Assembly (NCBI GenBank): GCA_004151065.3
Contig: NWUY0300030040.1
Coordinates: 1 to 25,001 of the forward strand
Source: Larix sibirica
Taxonomy: Eukaryota; Streptophyta; Pinopsida; Pinales; Pinaceae
DNA: 25,001 bases
Direction: 5' to 3'
Positions 10,462-19,530 of this stretch are shown here, piece by piece. Position numbers and translations under genes: made by a program. The stretch's first letter is position 1. Each line of letters begins with the position of its first letter. The notes under the pieces are model-generated. The model had not been told where the DNA came from, searched no databases, and was given only the letters and a program-made list of their open reading frames with translations.

Positions 10462-10579
10462 TCTCTTTTTCATTATTGTCCATTTTCTTTTCCTTTCAAC
10501 GTTTCAATATAATGTAAAAATCTCTTTTTCATTATTGTCCATTTTCTTTTCCTTTCAACGTTTCAATATAATGTAAAAA
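10462..10579. repeat. perfect 59-bp tandem duplication
   Basis: The unit beginning TCTCTTTTTCATTATTGTCC and ending ATGTAAAAA occurs twice in direct succession (10462-10520 and 10521-10579) with no difference. Perfect identity points to a recent duplication, or an assembly effect at a repeat. Confidence 0.9.
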
Positions 10580-10719
10580 TCTAAAGAATGGAAAAGAAAA
10601 CCAAACCGTATTTCTTTCAGCTTTCTTTTAAAAAAACAGACGATTCCAAAATAATTTTTATTTATCTTAAAACATTTTTTATTGGAACATTGACTATTTC
10701 AGAAAATGGAGTAAACTGA

Positions 10720-11440
10720 TTACGACCAGAATCGCCCAGATAATAAAACCAAACTTGCCGACTTACAGCAAGTTGGACCATTTTCATCGTGGGTTTCCGC
10801 GTGTTTTCCAGTCGTCGCTGTTTGAGTTTGCTTGGATTGTGGTGGAGCTAAGTCAAACTCAGGAGTCCTCGGAACTGGAAGACCAGCAATCATTTCAGCC
10901 TTGCCCATTTGTTTAAGGATCGTGGCATTATAATGGGATCATTCCTGAGCTTGGAGATTGTATTCTTGTCCACTGGCCCCAATTTTTACAAATAGTGAAA
11001 TCTCTTGAGCTCTGTATGAGATTCTTCATGTGTGGGTACTGGGTGGTCATCTGGTACTGGAGGAAACCACAGATCTCCTTCTCCAGCTGGTGGATTTCAG
11101 AGGCATATCCGAGGTTGTGAAAGATATTAAAAGGGCTGGTTTTCTTACACGCTTTACCCAAGTGGACGCCGCGTGCTCACGAACTGCTCTTAGATGAGAT
11201 GTTGCTCATTTTTGGGCGCTTGTATATCCAACAAACAGATCTGCTCAGGTGTTTACATAATGAGCAGCTCCCCCATCTATGAACAGTTCATAAGCACCCA
11301 GGGCGTAGGTTCTTGCAATGGCTCCTTCGATAGCCAGTTTTTCTTCCTTCAATATCCAGTTTCTCTCCTTTGAAGTGTTATCACTTTGCATAGTTGAACA
11401 CAGTGAAATTAAAATTGTTCGGGTCTTCAATGATTGCATA
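10720..11440 (-). pseudogene. unidentified exon-like coding relics on the minus strand
   Basis: Three minus-strand open stretches (11439-11245, 11161-10928, 10908-10720) lie head to tail and look more protein-like than the surrounding AT-rich DNA. They include KERNWILKEEKLAIEGAIAR (first), YASEIHQLEKEICGFLQYQM (second, coiled-coil-like) and AGLPVPRTPEFDLAPPQSKQ (third, proline-rich then hydrophilic). Base composition is clearly less AT-rich than the flanks. I could not assign a family. They may be exons of an unrecognised gene, a broken pseudogene copy, or chance; in-frame stops between the blocks favour a relic. Confidence 0.25.
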
Positions 11441-11450
11441 TTGAAAGAAC
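11335..11450. repeat. local diverged duplication, copy 1 (partner ~11945-12050)
   Basis: GAAGTGTTATCACTTTGCATAG..., then an AAAAT-type stretch and ATGATTGCATATTGAAA, match GAAATGTTATCACGTTGCATTG..., AAAAT and GAATGCATATTGAAA at 11994-12046. Similarity extends more weakly to the left (CAATAT and TCTC blocks). The pair is in direct orientation about 600 bases apart. Confidence 0.6.
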
Positions 11451-11944
11451 ATGGGTAACTGATCTGAAATTTTTGGGATTTAATTCAGAATTGGGGTGAT
11501 ACCAATCTCCGTTCTTCAACCTGAGTTATGACGAATTTCTTTGTAAGCTTTGTGCATTAACTAACTGTTCTTTCATTTATATGTACAGGTTAAAACAAAT
11601 AATATGCTACAAGTAAGATAACTGTGCAATCAAATTCTGGTACAGAAAAATCTGCTACAGAGATAACAGCAACATAAAAAGCATCCACAACACGCTACAC
11701 CTGGAGATTTGAACTGGAGAAGAACCAGCTTCCAAACCGCCAAAGGTTACAGTCATCTTCCTTCATTGGTCATTCAACACAGACTGTGGCATCCGTGTCC
11801 GGAATTACAGAATGGCCGATCAGTGATGTAGCGTTTAGTCTGTGAGTCTGTTCTGCCTTCCTCTTTCAAGCTCTTCTTCCTTCAACTAGCTTGGAAGACG
11901 GTTTTCTGGCTCTTAGCAACTGGGGTGAAGTATCAAGTGTCGTC
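11451..11944. other. intergenic DNA between the two duplicated blocks
   Basis: I recognise no gene, RNA or transposon here. The stretch 11700-11930 is less AT-rich than its surroundings but has no convincing reading frame. Confidence 0.4.
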
Positions 11945-12050
11945 GTGCCTTCTTTTTGTCCCAATATTTATTTTTTCTGACCCTTCTCTGCTGTGAAATG
12001 TTATCACGTTGCATTGCTGAATAGAGCCAAAATGAATGCATATTGAAATT
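11945..12050. repeat. local diverged duplication, copy 2
   Basis: This is the partner of 11335-11450. The minus-strand reading AMQRDNISQQ corresponds to TMQSDNTSKE in copy 1. Copy 1 belongs to an exon-like open stretch, so the duplication may have included part of an exon. Confidence 0.55.
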
Positions 12051-12150
12051 ACTGTTTGATACTCTAAATTCAAGACAGCTTTAATTATTTGTTTTTCATA
12101 TAACACACATGAGACTATCTCTTCACTATCGCAAAGAATGTCTTTGGATT

Positions 12151-12230
12151 GAACAATGATGAAGGCATTAATTTAGAAGGAAATCTTGATGAACAATGAC
12201 GAAGGCATTAATTTAGAAGGCAATCTTGCT
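12151..12230. repeat. 40-bp tandem duplication
   Basis: GAACAATGATGAAGGCATTA... (12151-12190) is followed by a copy at 12191-12230 with three or four base differences. It ends 12 bases before the target-site duplication of the solo LTR, so it belongs to the pre-insertion locus. Confidence 0.85.
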
Positions 12231-12241
12231 AAAGGAGACTG

Positions 12242-12246
12242 AAATG
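12242..12246. repeat. target-site duplication (left) of solo LTR
   Basis: AAATG immediately precedes the LTR. The identical AAATG follows it at 12748-12752. Five bases is the usual target-site duplication length for LTR retrotransposons. Confidence 0.85.
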
Positions 12247-12747
12247 TGTTGGATAAGGTCACAACCAGTTCTCACATATTTTGGATTTTGGTATCTTCTA
12301 GATCTTATTATTCTCACATATTTTGGATTTTGGTATCTTCTAGATCTTATGATTGGGTTTTTGGATTTTGGTATCTTCTAGATCTTATAATTGGGTTTTT
12401 GGTTGAGATAAAGCAACCCAAGTTAGAATGCATAATTAATTGGTCAGTTTTTTATAGCTGTGTAAGAGGTGCTGTAAATCCATGTAAGTTTGTAAAGGTA
12501 AATATCCTTCTGTAGAGGCAAATATCATATCATTCTGTGAGTGAGAATGTGAGGAATGATTGTAAGCCTACAAGGCTGTTGTAATCTCTGTCATTGAGCA
12601 ATAAGAATACCCATACTATTTACCCTGTGTATGTTTCCCTTTTAAAGGATTTTACCACGTAAAAACTCTGTGTTCATTATCTGTGATTGCCATTGTATTC
12701 AATTTTATATTATTAATCGCTGTTCTATTAAGCTTCCGCTGCCAACA
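12247..12747 (+). mobile_element. solo LTR of a Ty1/copia-type retrotransposon (501 bp)
   Basis: The segment begins TGTTGG and ends CCAACA, a perfect 6-base inverted pair with canonical TG...CA ends, and is bounded by identical 5-base AAATG duplications. It holds AGGATTTTACCACGTAAAAA near 12646, a phrase typical of plant copia LTRs around the R region, and a GAGCAATAAGAATA stretch near 12596 that may be the polyadenylation region. No primer-binding site or internal region follows, so this is the product of LTR-LTR recombination. The TG-to-CA direction with the GGATTTTACCACG motif near the 3' end suggests plus orientation. The 270-base ORF at its left end is a by-product of internal repeats. 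Confidence 0.9.
12270..12400. repeat. three-copy short repeat inside the LTR U3 region
   Basis: TTTTGGATTTTGGTATCTTC followed by TAGATCTTAT occurs three times. Two copies belong to a 42-base unit starting TCTCACATAT (12270-12311, 12312-12353), and the third is shorter (12361-12391), with GATTGGGTTTTTGG / AATTGGGTTTTTGG joints. Repeats in U3 often carry promoter or enhancer elements; that is inference. Confidence 0.85.
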
Positions 12748-12752
12748 AAATG
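12748..12752. repeat. target-site duplication (right) of solo LTR
   Basis: AAATG directly follows the CCAACA end of the LTR and matches 12242-12246 exactly. Confidence 0.85.
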
Positions 12753-13455
12753 CAGACAACAGCTAGAAGTCTAAGTCTACGGCATCTTATTAAGGAAACA
12801 GGTAGAGAACAATTAAGCTTTACATACTCAGATAAACAGATAGGCGAAGTCCACACGGCATGGCACACAAACGAATCAATATAGTCCAGTGTATTCAGTT
12901 CATCACATTGAACCCATTTGCCCGTTAAAAATAGTTCACATAAAGATATGACAGCAGCGTCTGTCTCAAAGACCTCCCTTCAAACTAAGCAACCCACTTG
13001 CCCCTTCAAACAATTTGTGAAGGCCATGATCACATTATTAATGAAGATTTTTTATTAAATTCTTTTATTTTCTGATTTGAATGCCGATGTATGTAAAATA
13101 AGAAAAGTTAAGTGGATGGCCATTCCAAATCAATAATCTTACAAAATGTTTATTTTAACATTGAAATCAAAGTCTCGTTGATTTCACAGCATTGTGAAGC
13201 GTATGGTCCATCCCACTTATTAACATGAATTAAATAAATTTGATGTATCTGATTCATCACAATTATCATCTGAGATTAAGCTTCTTCAATGCATAATTCA
13301 TTAACCAATATGAATCCTCTGTTCAAAGTGGGTTCAAGTCACTTCAAACACTTGGTTTAATGGCTTTGCAATGCCAACTCTGAACCAGTCGACTTTGAAT
13401 ATGTTTATTCTGGCTCTGCAATTCTGTTAAAACAAATCACAATGAACTCTATATG
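12753..13455. other. intergenic DNA without recognised content
   Basis: There is no reading frame of note, no tRNA and no repeat family that I recognise. Confidence 0.4.
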
Positions 13456-13843
13456 TTGGAATTTGCAATCACACTGAATCTATATGTTGGTTCAGAAAGT
13501 ATAAAGGGTTAGACAACTCTCGCTAACCCAACAATAATGCTCCATGGTCACTCGTAGAGGGAAGCTCCGAAGTTTCTCCAACAACTTCATAGGGATACTC
13601 CAGGTGAGAGGATAATACACTTGCAGGGCAGCTTACCAAGATCTAGACTAAAGGAAGAGGGCTAAAGGGCTCTTTTACAGGGAGCTTTTACAAGGAGGAG
13701 GAAGGTGAGGTCGCCGAAAAAGCAAAAAGCATTTTGATAGGTTGGGGATTTGAAATCTCAGTAATATAGTGCATTACCTCCCGTAAAAACTCGCTTTTGT
13801 GGTAGGGGAGATAATGAGATTTGGAATTTGCAATCACACTGAA
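13456..13843. mobile_element. 342-bp segment between perfect 23-bp direct repeats (possible insertion)
   Basis: TTGGAATTTGCAATCACACT followed by GAA occurs at 13456-13478 and 13821-13843 without mismatch, enclosing 13479-13820. The enclosed DNA is less AT-rich than its surroundings and contains a small hairpin (GGGTTAG 13506-13512 with CTAACCC 13523-13529). Long perfect flanking repeats suit a target-site duplication of a non-LTR-type insertion, but no poly(A) tail or tRNA-like head is visible. A fragment captured during break repair is the alternative. Confidence 0.45.
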
Positions 13844-13970
13844 GAACACATTCTCTGCTTCCTTAATAGCTCAAACCCAACACTCAAACAATTATACATA
13901 TGACCAATACATAAAACAAACAATTAATCAATAATTTATAGACATGCCCAGTATGAATGGTCGTGGAATA

Positions 13971-14043
13971 TATCAATACGCATAGGCTTGAGGCGAAGTG
14001 CTGGTGGTGGGTATCAATAAGCATAGGCTTGAGGCGAATTGCT
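13971..14043. repeat. 32-bp direct repeat with 9-bp spacer
   Basis: TATCAATACGCATAGGCTTG... (13971-14002) recurs at 14012-14043 with two differences. No function is apparent. Confidence 0.8.
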
Positions 14044-14329
14044 CTAAGTAAAGCCAGTACACCATATGTATTAGAAAGTTGAAGGCCGGCGCTTGTTTAA
14101 TGAACCCATCTTTATTTGCGCGAGGATCGCTGCAGGGAGTGGCCACTGCTCACGGATTGGAGGACTGGATAGAGTACGCCTTGGTGGGTATACGTTTTGG
14201 GGTGTATCAGCGTGTCACGAGCAACTGACAGCTTAAGGTGAACAACGCTCACGGTCACGAGACAAAGCGACTGTAGTTGGTGTCCCAACACTCAACAGAT
14301 ATACAATGCATATTCAACAATGTAAAGTA
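14044..14329. other. intergenic segment with raised GC, no assigned gene
   Basis: The stretch 14080-14290 is clearly richer in G and C than the rest. A 43-codon reading from ATG at 14106 (ending RFGVYQRVTSN) shows no known domain. I make no gene call. Confidence 0.3.
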
Positions 14330-14465
14330 TGATTTTTTGTTTTTTTAAAGGGAAACCGGGCGGCCTGCAGAAAGTCTTTCTACAGCCCATTTCTACAGCC
14401 CAGGAAGGATTGGAACCTTGGTTTCCATCGAATAGGCTTCCATCGAGTAGCCATAAAACGCCATC
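14330..14465 (-). mobile_element. candidate tRNA-derived SINE (minus strand), head truncated at an N
   Basis: On the minus strand, GGTTCCAATCC (14408-14418) differs by one base from the pol III B-box core GGTTCGAATCC. About 36 bases upstream, TGGCTACTCGATGG loosely resembles an A box. A body without ORF follows, then an A-rich tail (CCCTTTAAAAAAACAAAAAA, ending near 14335). The element head would lie beyond the unknown base at 14466. The order A box, B box, A-rich tail suits a SINE, but the A box is weak. Confidence 0.35.
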
Positions 14466-14466
14466 N
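14466..14466. other. single unknown base, probable assembly join
   Basis: An isolated N sits exactly at the left edge of a ~91-bp near-duplicate pair (14467-14557 and 14558-14648), which is the pattern left when overlapping contig ends are not merged. Confidence 0.5.
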
Positions 14467-14648
14467 TAGGGGACTATTCTTCAACTTCATGTTATGTTAT
14501 CATGATCGGTGGGAAGAAAAGGAAAAGTGCATTCAAGACTCTTAATCATTTTTTTTGTAGGGGACTATTCTTCAACTTCATGCTATGTTATCATGATCGG
14601 TGGGAAGAAAAGGAAAGTGCAATCAAGACTCCTAACACCTTGGTCAAT
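14467..14648. repeat. ~91-bp tandem near-duplicate next to the N
   Basis: TAGGGGACTATTCTTCAACT... occurs at 14467-14557 and again from 14558, with about four or five differences (for example CATGTTATG versus CATGCTATG, AAAAGTGCATT versus AAAGTGCAAT). The differences favour a real duplication or two haplotypes over plain re-use of one read. Confidence 0.8.
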
Positions 14649-14676
14649 TTTTTGTACAAACAAATGAGTTGAGTAG

Positions 14677-14789
14677 NNNNNNNNNNNNNNNNNNNNNNNN
14701 NNNNNNNNNNNNNNNNNNNNNNNNNNNNNNNNNNNNNNNNNNNNNNNNNNNNNNNNNNNNNNNNNNNNNNNNNNNNNNNNNNNNNNNNN
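14677..14789. other. assembly gap (113 Ns)
   Basis: The run of Ns is 113 bases as given. Any feature spanning it, including the ORF drawn across it on the minus strand, is meaningless. Confidence 1.
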
Positions 14790-15030
14790 AATAATTGTTA
14801 ATATGGAAACAAGCATTTTAGTTAAGAAACAATGTAATAATTGTTTATATGGAAACACAATATAATTATAATTAATATTAAAATAAATTATTTTCCACAA
14901 GAAAAAACAGAAGCAAAAGGTAAATTGTTAACATGGAAATACAATATAATTATAATTGTGATAATGGTTATGTTTTTTAATCGAAAATATAAATGATGAT
15001 AAACATTTAACTTTAATAATAAGGGCCGCA
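14790..15030. repeat. dispersed AT-rich repeat, copy 2
   Basis: This shares ordered blocks with 8880-9030 (CATTTTAGTTAAGA, ATGGAAACACAATATAATTA, GTGATAATGGTTATGTTTTT). Inside it the block GTTAATATGGAAACA recurs as GTTTATATGGAAACA and GTTAACATGGAAATA, so the copy has its own internal repetition. A (TA)n run of about 17 bases follows near 15095-15111. Confidence 0.5.
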
Positions 15031-15164
15031 AGCAGCCTTTGAAAAATATTTGAACTAAAAATTTGGAACAAAATTGTATATATTGGAACAAAGTAATATA
15101 TATATATATATTGGTTGTACTACGATATATTTTAGTTATATTTTTTTACAAATGACTTTATATC

Positions 15165-15182
15165 ATTGGATTATGATTTCTC
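15165..15182. repeat. target-site duplication (left) of LINE B
   Basis: ATTGGATTATGATTTCTC matches 21555-21572 (ATTGGATTAGGATTTCTC) at 17 of 18 bases. Length and variable sequence are normal for L1-type insertions. Confidence 0.85.
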
Positions 15183-15518
15183 AGGGGAGGAGTACAATGC
15201 TTCATTGCTTTGATAGCTCTGCTACGTTTTTTCTAAGAATCTAGGTTAGGGCCGGTAATTTTTACTGCAGGCTTGGAGTTCGTCGTCCGCCGAGGATGGC
15301 TTAGTACCAACCAAGATAACAAGTGGGAAGTATTTGTTTTTTTTCCTGCAATAATTATTTACCAGTAGTCTTAGCTCTAGGATTTTCAGCGTCATTCTTT
15401 GTACTTGCTAGTTTGTTATCTCTTGGCTTAGTACTTGCAGGGTTCTAGTCCTGTCTACTTTCAACTGGTAGTTTTTACTCTATTTACGGTTTCCACTCGA
15501 CATGATTTTGTTTGTGGA
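15183..15518 (+). other. LINE B 5' untranslated region
   Basis: It lies between the left target-site duplication and the first plausible ORF1 ATG (15519). The TTAGTACCAACCAAG block at 15301 is shared with LINE A. The internal promoter is expected here by analogy with other L1 elements, but no element is identifiable. Confidence 0.7.
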
Positions 15519-17200
15519 ATGATGTTGTCACCCAGGGGACATATTCCGTTGACTCCTACCCATGTGCGGGTAAACCCCAAAACCTCTGTGGTTTTTCTTC
15601 CCCCACAAAAGCCCTTCCGTGAGCCTCGTCAAAACCCTCTTCCCCCTCCTCCAGCCCGAGGTGTTGCTTCTTTTGATTGTGACTATGTTCAGCCCACACA
15701 ACGTTTTTTCTGACGGGGGGAGGAAGTTTTTTGGTTTATTTGAACACAAAGCTAGGGTTAGAAGGAGAGTTAACGCTGAGAAGGTTAGGAAGGGACGGGC
15801 ACTCTTCACTCTGGGAAGGACGTGACCATGGATATGGTCCATAACTTATCCACGCGAGCACTAATCGGGAAACTTGAATACATTAGACTCAATCGTTCGG
15901 AGATCTTGGAGTGGATCACCAAATGTTGGAAACCCCTCATTAACTACGTTCCAAGAGTTATTATGTTAGTAAACGGGTGGATATACTTCCACTTGTTGTC
16001 GGAAGAATCACTTCATATCATTCTATCTAAATTCTGGGTTCTTGGAACTGGTTCTTTGGTACATATTCGTTGGCATTCTGCCTTCAACCCGTGGAAGGAG
16101 AAACTCAACAGAAGACATCTTTGGGTGCTCCTGCCTAGCTTTCCTTTATTTTGTTGGAGTTTCCATGCTTTCATGGATGTTGCAAATTCTATAGGACGTT
16201 TTATTCTTATTGAGGAAAGTACCCTAATGGCCTTCGAGAGAAAATGCCCTAGGGTTCTTGTGGAGGTCGATGTAACTGAAGGTTTTCCTAACGAAGTTGA
16301 GGTCAAGTGGGATTAGGGGGCCTTTGTTCAACAGCTCGACTATTGGAAAATTCCATTTAGGTGTTTCAACTGCCATAAAACTGGCCACATTCGACACGAT
16401 TGCTTGGCGTATACTACGGAGGCTGAACTGGATGCGGAGGAAGGAATGGAACCTGAGGATTTGGATCAGTCTATTTTCCCATAACATTTGATGTCGATTC
16501 TGCAAATAACTTCTTGGGTAAGTTTAAAACTTTTCTTCCTCTGTTGTTGAAATCGGTAACCTTAGAGGATATTATTAATTTGTTGGTCGATGGGATTGAT
16601 ACTTCTCTGGGTTGTATCCAACCTAGGGTTTCAAAGGTTCCTATAAATATTTTTCCCCCTTCTAGAGTCGTTGATTCTCTTGTACGGGTTAACCTTGAGA
16701 AGCATACTTTATTGGCAAACCATGAACTGTCTTTGTCTGATGATGCTGTTAGAAGTGACAATTTGGGCATTTGCATCTCTTCCTCCCCCGTTTTGAATGA
16801 TACTTTGCCTACCCCTCTTTTTATTGACCCTGGTGATAATGTTTGTGGTTCTTCCCCTTAAGTGTTTAAAGTAGGTTCACTCATTGTATCAGGGGAGGGA
16901 TTGTATGACTCTAAACCTGGTGTTCACTCTACTCCTCTTTCGGATAAGATCCTTATTCCTATTGTTGGCGGACCTTCTATTGACTCTGAGATTGGGGTTT
17001 CCTTTGGTTGTATTAAATTCGCCAATGTTACCACCAGAAAGAAATGAAACAAGCATAATGTTTTGGCTGACATTTCTTTGGACTCGAATGATAAATGGGT
17101 TAACCCTAAAATTTCTAACATCTCCTCGGCATTAAACTTGGGTTGTCCAGTTGGGTCACTTAGAGCAAGTGAAGGCCCGAAGGATGTTTCTCAATGTTAA
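15519..17200 (+). pseudogene. LINE B ORF1 (DUF4283 + CCHC zinc knuckle), broken
   Basis: The start is set at the double ATG 15519/15522 (MMLSPRGHIP). The proline-rich leader is followed by a basic FEHKARVRRRVNAEKVRKGR region, a DUF4283-like domain (15822-16200: ALIGKLEYIRLNRSEILEW, FNPWKEKLNRRHLWV), then VLVEVDVTEGFPNEVEVKWD and a complete zinc knuckle at 16362-16403. A variable tail ends at TAA 17198-17200. Damage: frame changes near 15710, 15822 and 16495; in-frame stops at 16314 (TAG just before the knuckle), 16482, 16859 and 17045. The role would be RNA binding and particle assembly. The ORF2 ATG at 17194 overlaps its end. Confidence 0.85.
16362..16403 (+). other. intact CCHC zinc knuckle motif in LINE B ORF1
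   Basis: The translation CFNCHKTGHIRHDC has all four ligands in CX2CX4HX4C spacing. It is read only by passing the TAG at 16314-16316. Confidence 0.85.
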
Positions 17201-18381
17201 TTGTTTCCCTCAACATTTGAGGGATTGACAGCCATCCCAAAAAGGCTGATCTGAGGAGGATTTTGGACTCTTCGATACCGGATGTTATACTCTTACAAGA
17301 AACCATGCATTTTGGTAATGCATCGTGTGATTTTTTCTTAAGATTCGTCCTAATTGGAAATGTTGTGGAGTGGATGCCATTGGACATTCTAAGGGTCTCT
17401 TGGTTGCATGGAACCCTTTGGTGGCTGAATTTTCTGCTTTTCAAACGTGTGAGGCCTAAAAATTGAAGGCCATTTCAAAGGGATTGATCAAAAATTCAGT
17501 ATACTAAATGTTTATGGACCCTATCGCAATAGACAACTTTTTTGGGATCAGATCTTCTCTCCAGGCACACTCCATGATCAGAACCTTATAATGGGCGGAG
17601 ATCTTAATCTTACCCTTTCTTCAGATGAGATCTAGGGTTCGAATCGGCTCTCGGATCCCTTGGCCTCCTACTTCAAAGAGCATTTCGATTCCTTGGGCCT
17701 TATCGATATTCTTCCTTCCTTTTTGGTGCCAACATGGAATAATGGTCGGGTAGGAAATCTTGGAGTGGCCAAACGCTTGGACCGTTTTATGATGAATGAG
17801 TATTTAGCAGGTATTTGTGGAAGGTATAGGTCTTGGAGTGAACCTACAGGTGTTTCAGATCACAAAGCCATTATTATCCAAATGGATTTTCATGCTACTA
17901 GATCTGTCTATCCTTCTAAATTTAACAGTACCTAGTTGGACGATCTAGATTTTTGTGACCTGGTTCGAAGTAAATAGAAGGCTATAGCACATATGGAACA
18001 CCACTCCCCATTTCTTCTACTTATGCAGAAATTAAATACTCTGCGTGCTGATGTGATTATTTGGGACAAAAACAAGAGGAATTCTATTACTAAAGAACTC
18101 TGCTCTATTAAGGATCGGATCTTGAACCTAGAGAACTCTGTTGAAGAGGATTTCTTCTCCTTCGGTAGGAAAGAAACTATATTGGATTTAGTTAAACAAA
18201 AGGAAAATATCCTTAATCAAATGGAAAACAATTAGCGATTAAAAAACCGTGCGATATGGATCGCCAAAGGTGACCGCAATACTAAGTTTTTTCAGACTGT
18301 TGCTAATCAAAGGACAAACTTGAATACATCTGGGAGATAAAAGATGGTGATGGTAACACTTGGTCTGATCAGAATGCTATT

Positions 18382-19530
18382 ATGCATGCTGCGGTTAATC
18401 ACTTTCAGAATGTATATAAACTGGATAAGTCTGGTAATTTGGAGGCTCAACTGCGTATCAACAAGTTATTCCCAAGATTTTTCTCTGTTGCTGAAGGTGA
18501 CAAGATCGGTTATGAAGTGACCCTGGATGAAATTAAGGATGTATTAAAGGCATTTGTCAAAGAGAAAAGTCCAGGCCCGGATGGCTGGACAGTGGATTTT
18601 TTTCTCCACTTTTTTGACATTATGGGGGATGACATTCTTCAGGTTGTGGAGGAATCAAGATCCAGGACTTTCATCCCAAAATGTTTAAATGCTACCTATC
18701 TTACTCTTATCCCAAAGAAGGACAATCCTACGGATTTCAGCGATTTCCGCCCTATCTCTTTATGTAATCTTTTATATAAGGTGATTACGAAAATCAGTGC
18801 TGGCGGAATCAAGCCTATTTTGGCTAAGCATATCTCCATGGAGCAATTTGGTTTTCTCTACAACAGGAAAATTCTTGATGCTATGGGGGTCACACAAGAG
18901 TGCTTGCACTCAATCAAATTCAAAGATATACAAGCCTTTATCTTGAAAATGGAATTAATAAAGGCTTATGATCGTCTGGATTGGTCTTATCTCAGATTAA
19001 TCCTTTTTCAAATTGGTCTACCTGTGGTTGTGGTGAACTGGATCATGTCTTGTATTTCGTCCTCGAACTTTGTTGTTTTGATTAACGGAAACCCCACATA
19101 CTTTTTCTCCAACAGCAGGGGTATTAGACAAGGTTTCCCTCTTTCCCCTTTATTGGTTATTCTTGCCATCGAAGGGTTGAGAAGACTCATTAATGAAGAA
19201 AAGGTGGTACTTAAAATCAAAGGTATCAATATTTCTCGAGCATTAGTTATTTCACATTTATTATTTGTCGACGATGTATTGATATTTGGTGTAGCCTCTT
19301 TGGATGAATGGTTGACATACAAAGAATTTTTTGATGTTTTTTGTTTGGCTTCTGGAATGGCTATCAGCCCTAGCAAATCCAGTTTTATATACAATTGTAA
19401 TGATGTTGACTGTGTAGATCATGTGAAGACTTTGTTTCCTTATAAAATGGAGCCTATTGATTGGGCTTCAAGTATCTGGGATATTTTCTTAAGGTTAACA
19501 ATTATCGTGTTGAAGATTGGAGATGCTTAA
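18382..19530 (+). pseudogene. LINE B reverse transcriptase core, longest open segment (382 codons)
   Basis: This is the least damaged part of ORF2. It covers the fingers and palm: PGPDG, FRPISLCNLLYKVITK, QFGFLYNR, the motif A region MELIKAYDRLDW (Glu at codon 191, GAA 18952-18954, where the family has the catalytic Asp), GIRQGFPLSPLL (motif B) and FVDD (codons 295-298, motif C, both Asp present). It leaves frame near 19465, after which FKYLGYFLKVNNYRVEDW continues in another frame. The upstream ATG is an internal Met, not a real start. Confidence 0.9.

Noticed and set aside
12246-12515. 89-codon ORF with repeated FWILVSSRSY
   Set aside because: It is produced by the internal repeats of the solo LTR.
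14583-14900. 105-codon minus-strand ORF
   Set aside because: It runs through the 113-base N gap.
8735-15111. possible CRISPR-like or satellite array from repeated AT-rich units
   Set aside because: Repeats are two-copy, of different sequence at each site and without regular spacers.
15528-15842. minus-strand ORFs overlapping LINE B ORF1 and ORF2 (also 16013-16306, 16224-16505, 19008-19394, 20352-20564)
   Set aside because: They are antisense shadows of the LINE coding sequence.
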